64,000 bases of DNA from an uncultured SAR86 cluster bacterium (GTDB taxonomy: Bacteria > Pseudomonadota > Gammaproteobacteria > Magnimaribacterales > D2472). Within the stretch, counting starts at the first letter, position 1; the number at the start of each line of letters is the position of its first letter. A program made the position numbers and the translations under genes. The notes below the pieces were generated by a model. That model was not told where the DNA came from and did no database searches. It saw only the letters and a list, made by a program, of their open reading frames with translations. Shown here one piece after another: positions 1 through 8,467 of the stretch. Location of the stretch: positions 62,001-126,000 of the forward strand of contig CACEAR010000001.1 in the NCBI GenBank assembly GCA_902557575.1, written 5' to 3'.

Positions 1-1
1 C

Positions 2-367
2 TTAGAAGATTTTATTAAAACCTTAAGTCCAGAAGAAATTAATGAAAGAGCTGAGTTTGCATATGAAGCTTGTGTGATTTCAAGAGAAAGACTTATTAAT
101 ACCAAATCTCAACAGCGATTCTTAGGAATGTCAGAGGAGGAAGCTAGAGAGTTTCAATTAAATACTGGAAGTTTTGAAATGTTCAGGAACTTCCTTTTCT
201 CAAGAGTGATACCAAATCTATCAAGGATTGGTCTGCTCACTGATGAAGTTAGGCCGAAATTTGAAGCTCTTGGTCTTTTAGAGTATGAAAATGCCCCTGA
301 TGACTTTGAGTGTGATTGGGCAGAGATGAGAAAGCCACTTGAAGCATTTGAAAAAATTCCTGTTTGA
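2..367 (+). CDS. 3' end of an unidentified gene (left-truncated)
   Basis: The frame is open from the first bases of the window, so this is the C-terminal part (about 121 residues) of a longer protein. An internal GTG at 74 is probably not the real start, because the upstream codons read as ordinary protein (LEDFIKTLSPEEINERAEF). The visible part is acidic and helical, without membrane segments, and ends shortly after a DFECDW motif. The helical, acidic look resembles the tail of ferritin-like di-iron proteins, but I see no metal motif and do not assign a function. The next gene starts 15 bases after its stop, so the two may be co-transcribed. Confidence 0.6.
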   Translation, partial: LEDFIKTLSPEEINERAEFAYEACVISRERLINTKSQQRFLGMSEEEAREFQLNTGSFEMFRNFLFSRVIPNLSRIGLLTDEVRPKFEALGLLEYENAPDDFECDWAEMRKPLEAFEKIPV

Positions 368-382
368 TCCTATATAAAGAAT

Positions 383-1177
383 ATGTCTAAACATTCAGCT
401 TTAAACAACTTTGGTAGGTCTGGGAATCCGGCCTTCCGAAATCACTTTGATAATAGTCAAACTGCTTCTAATACCTCAGTTAGAAATCCTTCTTATCAAA
501 ATCATTTTGAGGCAAATCAAAGTCTTTCAGAAGGAACAATGTCTCTTGATGGGACGGTAAATAAAACAGGAATTCTATTGGCTTTATGTGTAGCTGGTGC
601 ATTTTTTGGTTGGAATGCTCCAGGATTGGCTCTTCCTGCAGTAATTATTGGTTTTGTAATAGCTTTATTTACAATCTTCAGGCCTAAAAACTCACCATAT
701 ACTGCCCCAGCTTATGCTGCAATTGAGGGCGTTGCTTTAGGAGCAATTACAATGGTTTTCGAGGCACAATACCCTGGTATTGGTATCCAAGCAATTGGTC
801 TGACTTTTGGCATCTTAGCTTCACTTCTATTTTGTTATAAAAGTGGGATTATAAAACCAACTGAAAACTTTCGTCTTATGATTTTCTCAGCGACTATGGG
901 TATAGCTTTACTATATTTAATAAGTATTATTATGTCGTTTTTTGGAAATAGTATTGGGTTTATTCATTCAAATGGATTGATGGGTATCGGTTTTTCCCTT
1001 TTTGTTGTTGGTATTGCTTCACTTAATCTAGTTTTAGATTTTGATTTTATTGAAGAAGGTTCTGAAGTTGGTCTCCCAAAATATATGGAATGGTATGGAG
1101 CATTCTCACTGATGGTAACTTTAGTCTGGCTTTATCTGGAAATCCTAAGACTTTTGGCAAAGATTAGATCGAGATAG
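383..1177 (+). CDS. Bax inhibitor-1/YccA family membrane protein
   Basis: A 264-residue protein. Residues 1-60 are hydrophilic and Asn-rich and contain two similar units (GNPAFRNHFD, RNPSYQNHFE). About seven hydrophobic segments follow, from residue 60 to the end. The motif order, including APAYAAIEGVALGAI in the middle and a conserved acidic stretch (LDFDFIEEG) before the last helix, fits the Bax1-I family. The related E. coli protein YccA interacts with the FtsH protease and others in the family affect calcium leak; the role here is unknown. The start is the ATG at 383, with only a weak upstream ribosome site. A putative small ORF begins 3 bases after the stop. Confidence 0.85.
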   Translation: MSKHSALNNFGRSGNPAFRNHFDNSQTASNTSVRNPSYQNHFEANQSLSEGTMSLDGTVNKTGILLALCVAGAFFGWNAPGLALPAVIIGFVIALFTIFRPKNSPYTAPAYAAIEGVALGAITMVFEAQYPGIGIQAIGLTFGILASLLFCYKSGIIKPTENFRLMIFSATMGIALLYLISIIMSFFGNSIGFIHSNGLMGIGFSLFVVGIASLNLVLDFDFIEEGSEVGLPKYMEWYGAFSLMVTLVWLYLEILRLLAKIRSR

Positions 1178-1180
1178 ATC

Positions 1181-1303
1181 TTGGAAAATTTATTTTTTTT
1201 AATCCTTGCTGCTTTTTCTCTCTTCGTTTTTTTTAAACTTGGAAAAGTAAAAGCGTCAAAAAAACAAACTGACAGGGAAGATCGTATAAAGAGGTTTAAA
1301 TAA
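1181..1303 (+). CDS. putative small membrane peptide (40 residues)
   Basis: A TTG-initiated frame of 41 codons fills almost the whole gap between the Bax-inhibitor-like gene (stop 3 bases before) and the DUF305 gene (start 14 bases after). It encodes one hydrophobic helix (ENLFFLILAAFSLFVFFKLG) followed by a basic, charged tail (KASKKQTDREDRIKRFK). This membrane-anchor-plus-charged-tail layout is typical of real small membrane proteins, and the spacing would allow coupled translation. There is no convincing Shine-Dalgarno sequence of its own. It could be a chance frame or a relic of a longer protein. Confidence 0.4.
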   Translation: MENLFFLILAAFSLFVFFKLGKVKASKKQTDREDRIKRFK

Positions 1304-1317
1304 CCTAGGAATTAATT

Positions 1318-3519
1318 ATGTTAAAAAACTTATCTCTACAAACTTTATTTTCCATTTCTCTTTTATTTTTAAATTCACAATTAACTGCAAATGATGCACC
1401 AATTATTTTGCCAGGAGCTCCCGGTGAAGAATCTAAAAATTTGGATGCCGAGGATGCAACAAATATTGCTAATACTTCCTATATTGAAGCTGACGTCAAG
1501 TTTCTTCAAGGAATGATAGTACACCACGAGCAGGCAATTCTTATGTCTAGCATGGTTGGCAAAAGAACAAATAATCCCACTATTGTTGATTTGGCAGATC
1601 GGATCGATGCATCTCAAGAGGATGAAATTAGCTTTATGAAAGGTTGGCTCAAAGATAGAGGTGAAAATGTTCCTGAAGAAAATGAGCATTCTATGATGAG
1701 CCATCACGATATGGAAGATCATGACATGAGCATGCATCTAGATATGGTAGGTATGGCTAGTCCAAAACAATTAAAAGAATTAGAAAACTCTAAAAGTACT
1801 GACTTTGACAGACTCTTCCTTCAGTTAATGATTGCTCACCATGATGGAGCTCTTGAAATGGTGAAAGACTTAAAGAAGTTTTCAGGTGCTGCATATGATC
1901 CTATTTTGAATGAGTTTGTGTCTGACCTTGTTAATGATCAGGGAGTCGAAATTGAGAGAATGAACACTATTGCTGTTGGTTTATCCGATGATCCAAGATC
2001 TGGACTTGCTCATGGTCTTTATACTGCAGACGAAGCAATTTTAAATTTAGAGTTGATAGCTTCATTAAGAAAACCAACAGGTTTCTATGACCCAAGCAAT
2101 CCTGAGGGTAAAGGCTCAGAAGATCTTACTGAAGATAATGAAGGTAAAACGACTGAGGAAATTTCGAGATCTCTTAGATCACCGATGCTAAGTTTTTCAA
2201 ATACTGATATGGCATTTAGAGATGACTTACTAGTTGCAGGAAGTTATCACGGCTTCAATATGTATAAGATTGACTCTGATGGAATCCCCAATCTTATATC
2301 ATCAGTTGTTTGTCCAGGTGGTCAAGGTGATGTATCAATTGTTGGTAACATACTTATTATGTCTGTTGAAGAGAACAGAAGTAGAATAGATTGTGGACTT
2401 GAGGGTGTTAGCAGAGACGCAAGCCCTGAGAGGTTTAGAGGAATCAGAATATTTGACATATCAGATTTAGAAAGACCAAAACAAGTCGGCGCTGTTCAAA
2501 CCTGCAGAGGTTCTCATACTCACTCTGTTGTCGATGGACCAACAGCGGATGGAAAAATAATTGTCTATAACTCCGGAACTGGAGGAGTCAGAGATGATGA
2601 AGAGATGGAAGAGTGTGTAGGAAATATTGCTGGTGATCAAAGAACAGCATTATTTAGAATTGATGTAATAGAGATACCAATTTCAGATCCGTCAAAGTCT
2701 AGAATTGTATCAAGCCCAGCTGTATTCGCTGATCCTGAAACTGGTTCATTAGCTGGTCTATGGAGAGGTGGTGATCACGGAGATGATACTCAGGATACTC
2801 GAAGAACAGATCAGTGTCATGATATTACAGTCTTCCCATCAGCTAAGATAGCTGCAGGTGCTTGTTCTGGAAATGGGATACTTTTTGATATTTCTGATCC
2901 ATATAACCCAAAAAGATTAGATGTTGTCACTGATATTGGGTTTGCATATTGGCATTCCGCTACTTTTAATAATGATGGAACTAAAGTTATCTTCACTGAT
3001 GAATGGGGTGGTGGTGGAAGAGCTAGATGTAGAGCATGGGATCCACTAGATTGGGGAGCAGATGCCATTTACGATATTGTTGATAATAAATTAGAGTTTA
3101 GAAGCCATTACAAAATGCCAGCTCCACAGATGGAAACAGAAAACTGTGTTGCTCATAATGGCTCAATAATACCGATTCCTAACCGCGATATTTTCGTTCA
3201 AGCTTGGTATCAAGGCGGCCTTTCAGTAATGGATTTTACAGATTCTTCAAATCCAATTGAGATAGCGTATTTCGATAGAGGCCCAATTCTGAAAGATCTT
3301 TTAATCTCTGGGGGCTATTGGTCGACATATTATTATGAAGGTTATATATACGGTACAGAAATTAAAAGAGGTTTAGATGTCTTTAAACTTTTACCAAGTG
3401 AATATCTTAGCAAAGAAGAAATAGCTGCTGCAAAAAATGCTTATCCAGCTCAAGGTCCCAGAGTATTCAATCCACAGCAACAAGTCCCTTTAGTTTGGCC
3501 AAGTGCTGGATCTGAATAG
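1318..3519 (+). CDS. secreted DUF305 / LVIVD-type beta-propeller fusion protein
   Basis: 733 residues. Residues 1-24 are a signal peptide. Two DUF305 half-sites follow: GMIVHHEQAILM near 65-76 and LMIAHHDGALEMV near 170-182. Between them is a Met/His-rich linker (about 124-143, with MMSHHDMEDHDMSMH). DUF305 proteins are four-helix, ferritin-like and often found with copper-resistance genes, so periplasmic copper binding is a reasonable inference. From about residue 275 the sequence turns to repeated blades with FDISD motifs (RIFDISDLERPK, LFDISDPYNPKR), as in LVIVD-repeat propellers. DoxX follows after 15 bases. The exact substrate is unknown. Confidence 0.8.
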   Translation: MLKNLSLQTLFSISLLFLNSQLTANDAPIILPGAPGEESKNLDAEDATNIANTSYIEADVKFLQGMIVHHEQAILMSSMVGKRTNNPTIVDLADRIDASQEDEISFMKGWLKDRGENVPEENEHSMMSHHDMEDHDMSMHLDMVGMASPKQLKELENSKSTDFDRLFLQLMIAHHDGALEMVKDLKKFSGAAYDPILNEFVSDLVNDQGVEIERMNTIAVGLSDDPRSGLAHGLYTADEAILNLELIASLRKPTGFYDPSNPEGKGSEDLTEDNEGKTTEEISRSLRSPMLSFSNTDMAFRDDLLVAGSYHGFNMYKIDSDGIPNLISSVVCPGGQGDVSIVGNILIMSVEENRSRIDCGLEGVSRDASPERFRGIRIFDISDLERPKQVGAVQTCRGSHTHSVVDGPTADGKIIVYNSGTGGVRDDEEMEECVGNIAGDQRTALFRIDVIEIPISDPSKSRIVSSPAVFADPETGSLAGLWRGGDHGDDTQDTRRTDQCHDITVFPSAKIAAGACSGNGILFDISDPYNPKRLDVVTDIGFAYWHSATFNNDGTKVIFTDEWGGGGRARCRAWDPLDWGADAIYDIVDNKLEFRSHYKMPAPQMETENCVAHNGSIIPIPNRDIFVQAWYQGGLSVMDFTDSSNPIEIAYFDRGPILKDLLISGGYWSTYYYEGYIYGTEIKRGLDVFKLLPSEYLSKEEIAAAKNAYPAQGPRVFNPQQQVPLVWPSAGSE

Positions 3520-3534
3520 TTTTAGTCAGTAGAT

Positions 3535-3900
3535 ATGTCTATAAATCTTTTCTCCATTGGAAGAGTATTGATTGGCATATATTTTCTGCTGCCAGGAATT
3601 GCAAAGGTATTCCTTTTTTCAGCAAACTTAGAAGTTGTTATTGCAAAAGAAGTGCCCTTCCCAATCTTTTCTTTGTCTATTGTGGCAGTTGCTCAAATCT
3701 TATTAGGATCATTTATCATATTGGGGAAGCATCTTAAAATAAGCTCTATTGGTTTAGCAATAACTACTTTGCTTATAAACTTTTATATTCATGATTTCTG
3801 GAATTTAAGTGGTGATCCCAATCAAGCTCACGAAACACAAAATTTTGTTAAAAATTTAGGAATACTTGCTGGTTTACTTATCTTATCTAAAGAAGAATGA
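3535..3900 (+). CDS. DoxX family membrane protein
   Basis: A 121-residue protein with four hydrophobic segments and the DoxX hallmark near the N terminus (GRVLIGIYFLLPGIAKV). DoxX-like proteins are small inner-membrane proteins, some linked to quinone-dependent oxidation or redox stress; the role here is not known. The ATG at 3535 lies 15 bases after the DUF305 gene. Its stop overlaps the next start in an ATGA junction, suggesting coupled translation. A second, unrelated-looking DoxX gene sits at 11351-11767. Confidence 0.8.
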   Translation: MSINLFSIGRVLIGIYFLLPGIAKVFLFSANLEVVIAKEVPFPIFSLSIVAVAQILLGSFIILGKHLKISSIGLAITTLLINFYIHDFWNLSGDPNQAHETQNFVKNLGILAGLLILSKEE

Positions 3901-4712
3901 TTGCGGTCTTTGATTTTGGTATTTCAAATACTGATATTGCAATATCTGATAATGGGAATATTGATTTTTTTAATTTTAAAACTCGATTGCCTATTGAAGA
4001 GAATGATCTCTTAGAGCTTCTTGATAAAATCAAAATTTCATCAAAAGATATTAGTTGTATTGGAATAAGTGGTGGTAAAACTAAAGATTTCCCAAATGAA
4101 ATAGATGAAATCAGAATAATTCAGGTACCTGAGGTTGAGGCAATTGGAAGAGGAGCTAAAAAAAATTTTGAAATAGAAGATTCTTTTCTTGCCATGAGTT
4201 TAGGTACAGGAACTGGATGTATTTTCGGTGACAAAGACAATAACTATCAATACATTGGAGGCATCCCGGTTGGAGGAGGAACACTTATTGGTCTTTCAAA
4301 ATTACTTTTAAATGAGACAAATATTGAAAGTATTTCCAAACTAGCAAATGCTGGAGACCGCTCTGTAGTAGATTTTTTAATAAAAGATGTTGTATCTGGG
4401 ATAAATATTTTAAAACCTAATCTAAGCGCCTCAAATTTTGCAAAAGTTTCAGAGGGTATTCACAGAAAAGAAGATATTTCAAAAGCTCTGACTAATATGA
4501 TCGGAGAAATTATTGGTACAGTAGCTTTTTCGAATGCCCTTATATTTCAAAAAGAAGAGATTTATTTTATCGGTAGGACATTTTTAGAGCCTAATGTAAA
4601 AAGTGCAATTGATGAAAGATTGGCAATTGCAGGTATAAGCGGTATATACTCGTCTTCCCTTGGATTTGAGAATTGTTTAGGAATCTTAGATTTTATTAAA
4701 GAAAACTATTAA
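3897..4712 (+). CDS. coaW: type II pantothenate kinase-like protein
   Basis: 271 residues of the ASKHA (actin/hexokinase) fold. The N terminus has the phosphate-1 loop (FDFGISNTDIA). SLGTGTGCIFGD and GGIPVGGGTLIGLSKLL follow at about 100-145, then AGDRSVVDFLIKDV and ANTMIGEIIGTVA-type segments in the order seen in the Staphylococcus aureus type II enzyme. A PEVEAIGRG segment matches the PE.EA region of that enzyme. The reaction would be ATP-dependent phosphorylation of pantothenate, the first step of coenzyme A synthesis. Type II enzymes are unusual in gammaproteobacteria, which normally use CoaA or CoaX. The start overlaps the doxX stop by 4 bases. Confidence 0.78.
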   Translation: MIAVFDFGISNTDIAISDNGNIDFFNFKTRLPIEENDLLELLDKIKISSKDISCIGISGGKTKDFPNEIDEIRIIQVPEVEAIGRGAKKNFEIEDSFLAMSLGTGTGCIFGDKDNNYQYIGGIPVGGGTLIGLSKLLLNETNIESISKLANAGDRSVVDFLIKDVVSGINILKPNLSASNFAKVSEGIHRKEDISKALTNMIGEIIGTVAFSNALIFQKEEIYFIGRTFLEPNVKSAIDERLAIAGISGIYSSSLGFENCLGILDFIKENY

Positions 4713-4721
4713 AATTATTTT

Positions 4722-5972
4722 ATGGATAAGTCAGTATTAATTTTTTATGCAATACCAGTTTTTTTTCTATTAATAATAATAGAATTCATCTACGGTCTAA
4801 TCATTAAAAAGAATACATATAGAATTAATGATACTTTTGTAAGTATCTCTATTGGCTTAATTAGCAGATTCCCCGTTATATTGAATTTAGGCTTTAATGC
4901 TTTCCTTTTTACTTTAGCGGCTACAACTTTTAATCTTAAACTACTTCCATTAGATAGCTGGGTAACTTGGGTTATAGCTTTCTTAATGTATGACCTAACC
5001 TACTATATCCAACATAGACTGCACCACGAAATAAAAATCTTGTGGGCTACACATGTTGTTCATCATCATGGTGAAGAATATAACCTAGCCACTGCTTTGA
5101 GGCAGACAAGTACAGGCTTCCTATGGAAATGGATGTTTTATGTACCTATGATGGTGGTTGGGATACCTGCGGAAGTATTTGCAACAGTCGGTGGAATTAA
5201 TCTTCTATATCAATACTGGGTTCATACTGAACATATTCCTAAACTAGGCTGGATGGAAAAAATTTTCATTACCCCGTCAAATCATAGAGTTCATCATGCA
5301 AAAAATCCTGAATATATTGATGCAAACTATGGAGGCGTCTTTATTATTTGGGATAGAATCTTTGGAACTTATATCGAGGAAAAAGATGATATTAAGCCTG
5401 TATATGGAACTGTTAAAGCATTAAATAGCTGGAATCCAGTCTGGGCAAATTTTCAAGTTTTCTACAATATGTTCTTGGATTCTATGAGAACTAAAAAACT
5501 CTCTGATAAATTCAAAGTTTGGTATGCCCCAACTTATTGGCGTCCAAGTGATGTAGAAGAAAAGTATCCAAGCAAGCCAGTTGATCTAAAGAATAAATAT
5601 AATCCTTTTATGTCAACTTCAACCAAAGTCTTCGCTGCAATACAGATGCTAGCGATGATTTTGATTTCTAATTCATTATTTCTAAATATAAGCAGTTTTT
5701 CATATGAGCAGGTAGCAATATTTGGTGCCATTTTAGTTGTCATTCCAACAATAACTGCATTATTGATGCAAAATAGCCCTTTTGCTCTCCTTAGTGTGGG
5801 TACCTTAAATTTAGCTATTTTGATCATTTGTTTTTCTGGTCTAGTCCCTCTTCCAGCTCTTGCTACGCAATTTACATTATTCACTAGTTTGATAAATATA
5901 TTATTCTTTGTTTATCAAATAACTTTTGCTGGAAAATATGAAGAATTCAAACTTAGCAATATCAGATCGTAG
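4722..5972 (+). CDS. sterol desaturase / fatty acid hydroxylase family protein (alkylglycerol monooxygenase-like)
   Basis: 416 residues, membrane-embedded. It carries the di-iron His clusters of the family: HRLHHE near 98, HVVHHHGEEYN near 112-122 and HRVHHAKNPEYIDANYGG near 188-205, with several hydrophobic segments before, between and after. The long form with a C-terminal block of about four extra membrane segments (residues 305-405), and the GGVFIIWDRIFGTY stretch, recall alkylglycerol monooxygenase, which cleaves ether lipids using tetrahydropterin. The substrate cannot be read from sequence. The 3' end overlaps the start of the next gene by 35 bases, tying it to the folate-dependent pair downstream. 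Confidence 0.8.
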   Translation: MDKSVLIFYAIPVFFLLIIIEFIYGLIIKKNTYRINDTFVSISIGLISRFPVILNLGFNAFLFTLAATTFNLKLLPLDSWVTWVIAFLMYDLTYYIQHRLHHEIKILWATHVVHHHGEEYNLATALRQTSTGFLWKWMFYVPMMVVGIPAEVFATVGGINLLYQYWVHTEHIPKLGWMEKIFITPSNHRVHHAKNPEYIDANYGGVFIIWDRIFGTYIEEKDDIKPVYGTVKALNSWNPVWANFQVFYNMFLDSMRTKKLSDKFKVWYAPTYWRPSDVEEKYPSKPVDLKNKYNPFMSTSTKVFAAIQMLAMILISNSLFLNISSFSYEQVAIFGAILVVIPTITALLMQNSPFALLSVGTLNLAILIICFSGLVPLPALATQFTLFTSLINILFFVYQITFAGKYEEFKLSNIRS

Positions 5973-7059
5973 ATTTCTCAGGTCTCCTTTTTTTAACTGC
6001 TATCATCATGAAGACGTTCTTTATGGAGTCTATAACAATAGGTTATACCCTCTTAGCTGCGGATATGATGACCAAGATCATTACAGGCATCTTCGAAAAT
6101 ACTGTTGCTTGTATGATGTGCCTGAAACTCCTTTAAGAATAACCGGCAAAGATAGGAAAAAGTTCTTAGAAAGAATATTTACTAGAAATATAGATAAGAT
6201 AAAAACTGGCAGGGCCGTTTATGCATTTGCCTGTAATCATGATGGTGGGATATTAATGGATGGAGTTTTAATGCATCCAAGCGAAAATGAATTTATTTAT
6301 GTTCAAGCAAATGGCGATTTCATTAATTGGGCAACTGCGAACATAGGTAATCTTGATGTAAAAATAGAGGACTTTAATTCTTGGGTTCTTCAAATACAAG
6401 GGCCAACTTCACTAGATGTTCTCTCAAAAATTACTGACATCAATCTAGAAGAATTTACATATTATTCATGCTCTAAAGTAAAAATCCTTAATAAAGATTT
6501 TTATGTTTCGCGATCTGGTTGGACTGGAGAAAAAGGTTTTGAACTATATTCCGATGGTGATAATTTTTCAGGAGAAGAGCTGTGGAATTATCTTCTTGAA
6601 GCTGGAAAAGATGACAAGCTCATTGCTTCAGATATTGCATCAATGCATATAAGAAGGATTGAGGCTGGAATACTAGATTATGGTACAGATTTCGATCAAA
6701 GGCTTGACCCTTTTGATCTTGGTTTACAGAAATTTATAGATTTTGATAAAAAGAATTTTATTGGCAAAGAAGCGTTAGTAAAAAAAGAGAAAAGTCCTAT
6801 AAAAATTAGGGGTATAAAGTGTCCTTCCGTAAAGCCGGTTGTTGATGATGAATTACAGTCACTTGATGGAAAAATTATTGGATCCGTTACAGCCGGAGCG
6901 TGGTCTCCTTTTCTTGAAGCCGGTATTGCCATAGTGCAATTAAATTGTGGTTTGGAGAATGTTAGTGAAGCCAAATTAAAAAATAGCGGAGGCATTCATG
7001 ATGTTATGATATGCGACTTACCATTCCATGATAAAGAAAAAAATATACCAACAGGTTAG
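5938..7059 (+). CDS. GcvT-fold folate-dependent aminomethyl/methyltransferase, DmdA-like
   Basis: The ATG at 5938 follows GGAAAAT and gives 373 residues; a TTG at 5926 is possible but less likely. The protein has the GcvT/DmdA architecture: an N-terminal segment with YNNRLYPL and DHYRHLRKY, a folate-binding centre (WVLQIQGPTS, SRSGWTGEKGFELY), and a C-terminal barrel (GKIIGSVTAGAWSPFL). Family members transfer a one-carbon unit to tetrahydrofolate: GcvT in glycine cleavage, DmdA in dimethylsulfoniopropionate demethylation. No other glycine-cleavage gene is nearby, and an MTHFR-like gene follows after 2 bases, so a demethylase role is more likely. The substrate is unknown. Confidence 0.75.
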   Translation: MKNSNLAISDRRFLRSPFFNCYHHEDVLYGVYNNRLYPLSCGYDDQDHYRHLRKYCCLYDVPETPLRITGKDRKKFLERIFTRNIDKIKTGRAVYAFACNHDGGILMDGVLMHPSENEFIYVQANGDFINWATANIGNLDVKIEDFNSWVLQIQGPTSLDVLSKITDINLEEFTYYSCSKVKILNKDFYVSRSGWTGEKGFELYSDGDNFSGEELWNYLLEAGKDDKLIASDIASMHIRRIEAGILDYGTDFDQRLDPFDLGLQKFIDFDKKNFIGKEALVKKEKSPIKIRGIKCPSVKPVVDDELQSLDGKIIGSVTAGAWSPFLEAGIAIVQLNCGLENVSEAKLKNSGGIHDVMICDLPFHDKEKNIPTG

Positions 7060-7061
7060 AA

Positions 7062-7922
7062 ATGTTTGATGATAAAGAATTAATTTTTACTGCGGAAACA
7101 ACACCAGATCTTTCTATGGATTTAGAAAGCAGTGTCAATAAAATTGCACCCTTAGTTGGTTTAGCGGATGCTGTAAATGTCACTGATTCACCAAATTGTA
7201 AAACTAAGTTATCCAGTATTCTTGTTGCAGCAGAAATTAAGAAAAAAGGACTAGATGTTATTCTGCAATTAACAGGTAGAGATAGAAATAGGATTGCCAT
7301 AGAATCTGAAATAATTGGTGCTGCTTCAATAGATATAAATAAGGTTCTTTGTTTGACTGGTGACCAACCTGGTGAAAATGGTCCTAAAGCTGTAAATGAA
7401 TTTAATGGTGCTTCCCTTATTGAGTTAATTGATACACTCAATTCAGGAAAAATAACAGATGGAACACAGATTGCTTCTCCAAAAGAAATCTATGCAGGAG
7501 CCGCAGATGATTTGTATACCCATCAATCCAAGCCAGAGGCAATCGGTTCCTTGATGTCCAAGATAAATTCAGGTGCAAAGTTTGTACAAACTCAATATTG
7601 CTTTGATATAGATATTATAAAGTTCTATTCAGATTTACTTTTAAATAATGGGAAAGATGATTCTTGGAAAGTATTAGTCGGCATGGGTCCATTAAAGTCT
7701 GCAAAACAGGCAGATTGGATGAGAAAAAATCTTTGGGGTATAAATATTTCTGATGAAATTGTAGAACGATTAGATAAAAGTGAGGATCCAATTTCAGAAG
7801 GTGAAAAGATATGCGTTGAGCTCATTCATCAAATCAAAGATCTTCCAGGTATTGATGGAGTTCATCTCATGGGTCCTAATTGCGAAAGTCAGTCTGCAAA
7901 TATAATCAAAGCTTTAACTTAA
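7062..7922 (+). CDS. methylenetetrahydrofolate reductase-like protein
   Basis: 286 residues with the FAD-binding TIM barrel of the MTHFR family: AETTPD at the start, DAVNVTDSPNCKTKLSS near 38-54, LQLTGRDRNRIAIESEIIGA near 75-94, CLTGDQPGENG near 103-113, and GAKFVQTQYCFDI near 168-180. MTHFR interconverts 5,10-methylene- and 5-methyl-tetrahydrofolate. The sequence belongs to the RDRNR-containing group often beside methyltransferases rather than looking like E. coli MetF. Placed 2 bases after a GcvT-like gene, it could oxidise methyl-folate released by demethylation. Its stop is about 55 bases before tRNA-Ala. Confidence 0.85.
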   Translation: MFDDKELIFTAETTPDLSMDLESSVNKIAPLVGLADAVNVTDSPNCKTKLSSILVAAEIKKKGLDVILQLTGRDRNRIAIESEIIGAASIDINKVLCLTGDQPGENGPKAVNEFNGASLIELIDTLNSGKITDGTQIASPKEIYAGAADDLYTHQSKPEAIGSLMSKINSGAKFVQTQYCFDIDIIKFYSDLLLNNGKDDSWKVLVGMGPLKSAKQADWMRKNLWGINISDEIVERLDKSEDPISEGEKICVELIHQIKDLPGIDGVHLMGPNCESQSANIIKALT

Positions 7923-7976
7923 ATCTCTTTTTCTTTTTTTATTCGCTTAATATATATACAATATGCAAACTAATGT

Positions 7977-8052
7977 GGGGCTATAGCTCAGCTGGGAGAG
8001 CACCTGCTTTGCAAGCAGGGGGTCCGCGGTTCGATCCCGCGTAGCTCCACCA
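7977..8052 (+). tRNA. tRNA-Ala (TGC)
   Basis: A 76-base cloverleaf with encoded CCA. The acceptor arm GGGGCTA pairs with TAGCTCC (one G-T pair). The D arm is GCTC...GAGC, the anticodon stem CCTGC/GCAGG closes loop TTTGCAA with anticodon TGC, and the T arm contains GGTTCGATCC. It stands alone rather than in a 16S-23S spacer, which is its usual place in gammaproteobacteria. It ends 4 bases before the convergent psiE stop. Confidence 0.97.
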
Positions 8053-8056
8053 ATTC

Positions 8057-8467
8057 TTAAGAGTCTTCTTCTTCTCTAATTTTTAGTTTTGACAAGCTGT
8101 TTTTATCTTTAAGGCTCATGATATAAGCAGCAACTGACAACAATAAAATACCCGATGCCTCATAAATAATATTTATAGCATCAAGTCCTTTACTCTGAAG
8201 AATTATCATTCTTGTTAATGCAGTAATAGCAATAATTATAGGAAGTGTAACTGGGATTCTATTGTCCCTATAAAACACTCCGACCATACCGAGAACTTCA
8301 GCATAAATAAATAACAAAAATAAATCACTTAAATTAACAGTCATCACATCAAATATACGCACCAGTTCAATTATGGTTGCTCCAATAGTAGCTAATGCGA
8401 TGACAAGCAAAATTACTTGTTCAGCAATCCAAATAGATGATTGAATTGGGTTAGTCTTTCTACTCAT
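8057..8467 (-). CDS. psiE: PsiE-like inner membrane protein
   Basis: 136 residues with four hydrophobic segments and the PsiE pattern (LFLLFIYAEVLGMVGVFYRD, then RIPVTLPIIIAITALTR). PsiE is named for phosphate-starvation induction in E. coli and its biochemical role is unknown. I place the start at 8467, not at an upstream in-frame ATG at 8500, because GAGAGG lies 6 bases before it. That start overlaps the preceding gene's stop by 8 bases, so the two are probably translated together. There is no sign of a Pho box. Confidence 0.8.
   Translation of the reverse strand: MSRKTNPIQSSIWIAEQVILLVIALATIGATIIELVRIFDVMTVNLSDLFLLFIYAEVLGMVGVFYRDNRIPVTLPIIIAITALTRMIILQSKGLDAINIIYEASGILLLSVAAYIMSLKDKNSLSKLKIREEEDS

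Noticed and set aside
5926-5937. TTG at 5926 as the start of the GcvT-like gene
   Set aside because: The ATG at 5938 is preceded by GGAAAAT and gives a better N terminus; the TTG has no ribosome site.
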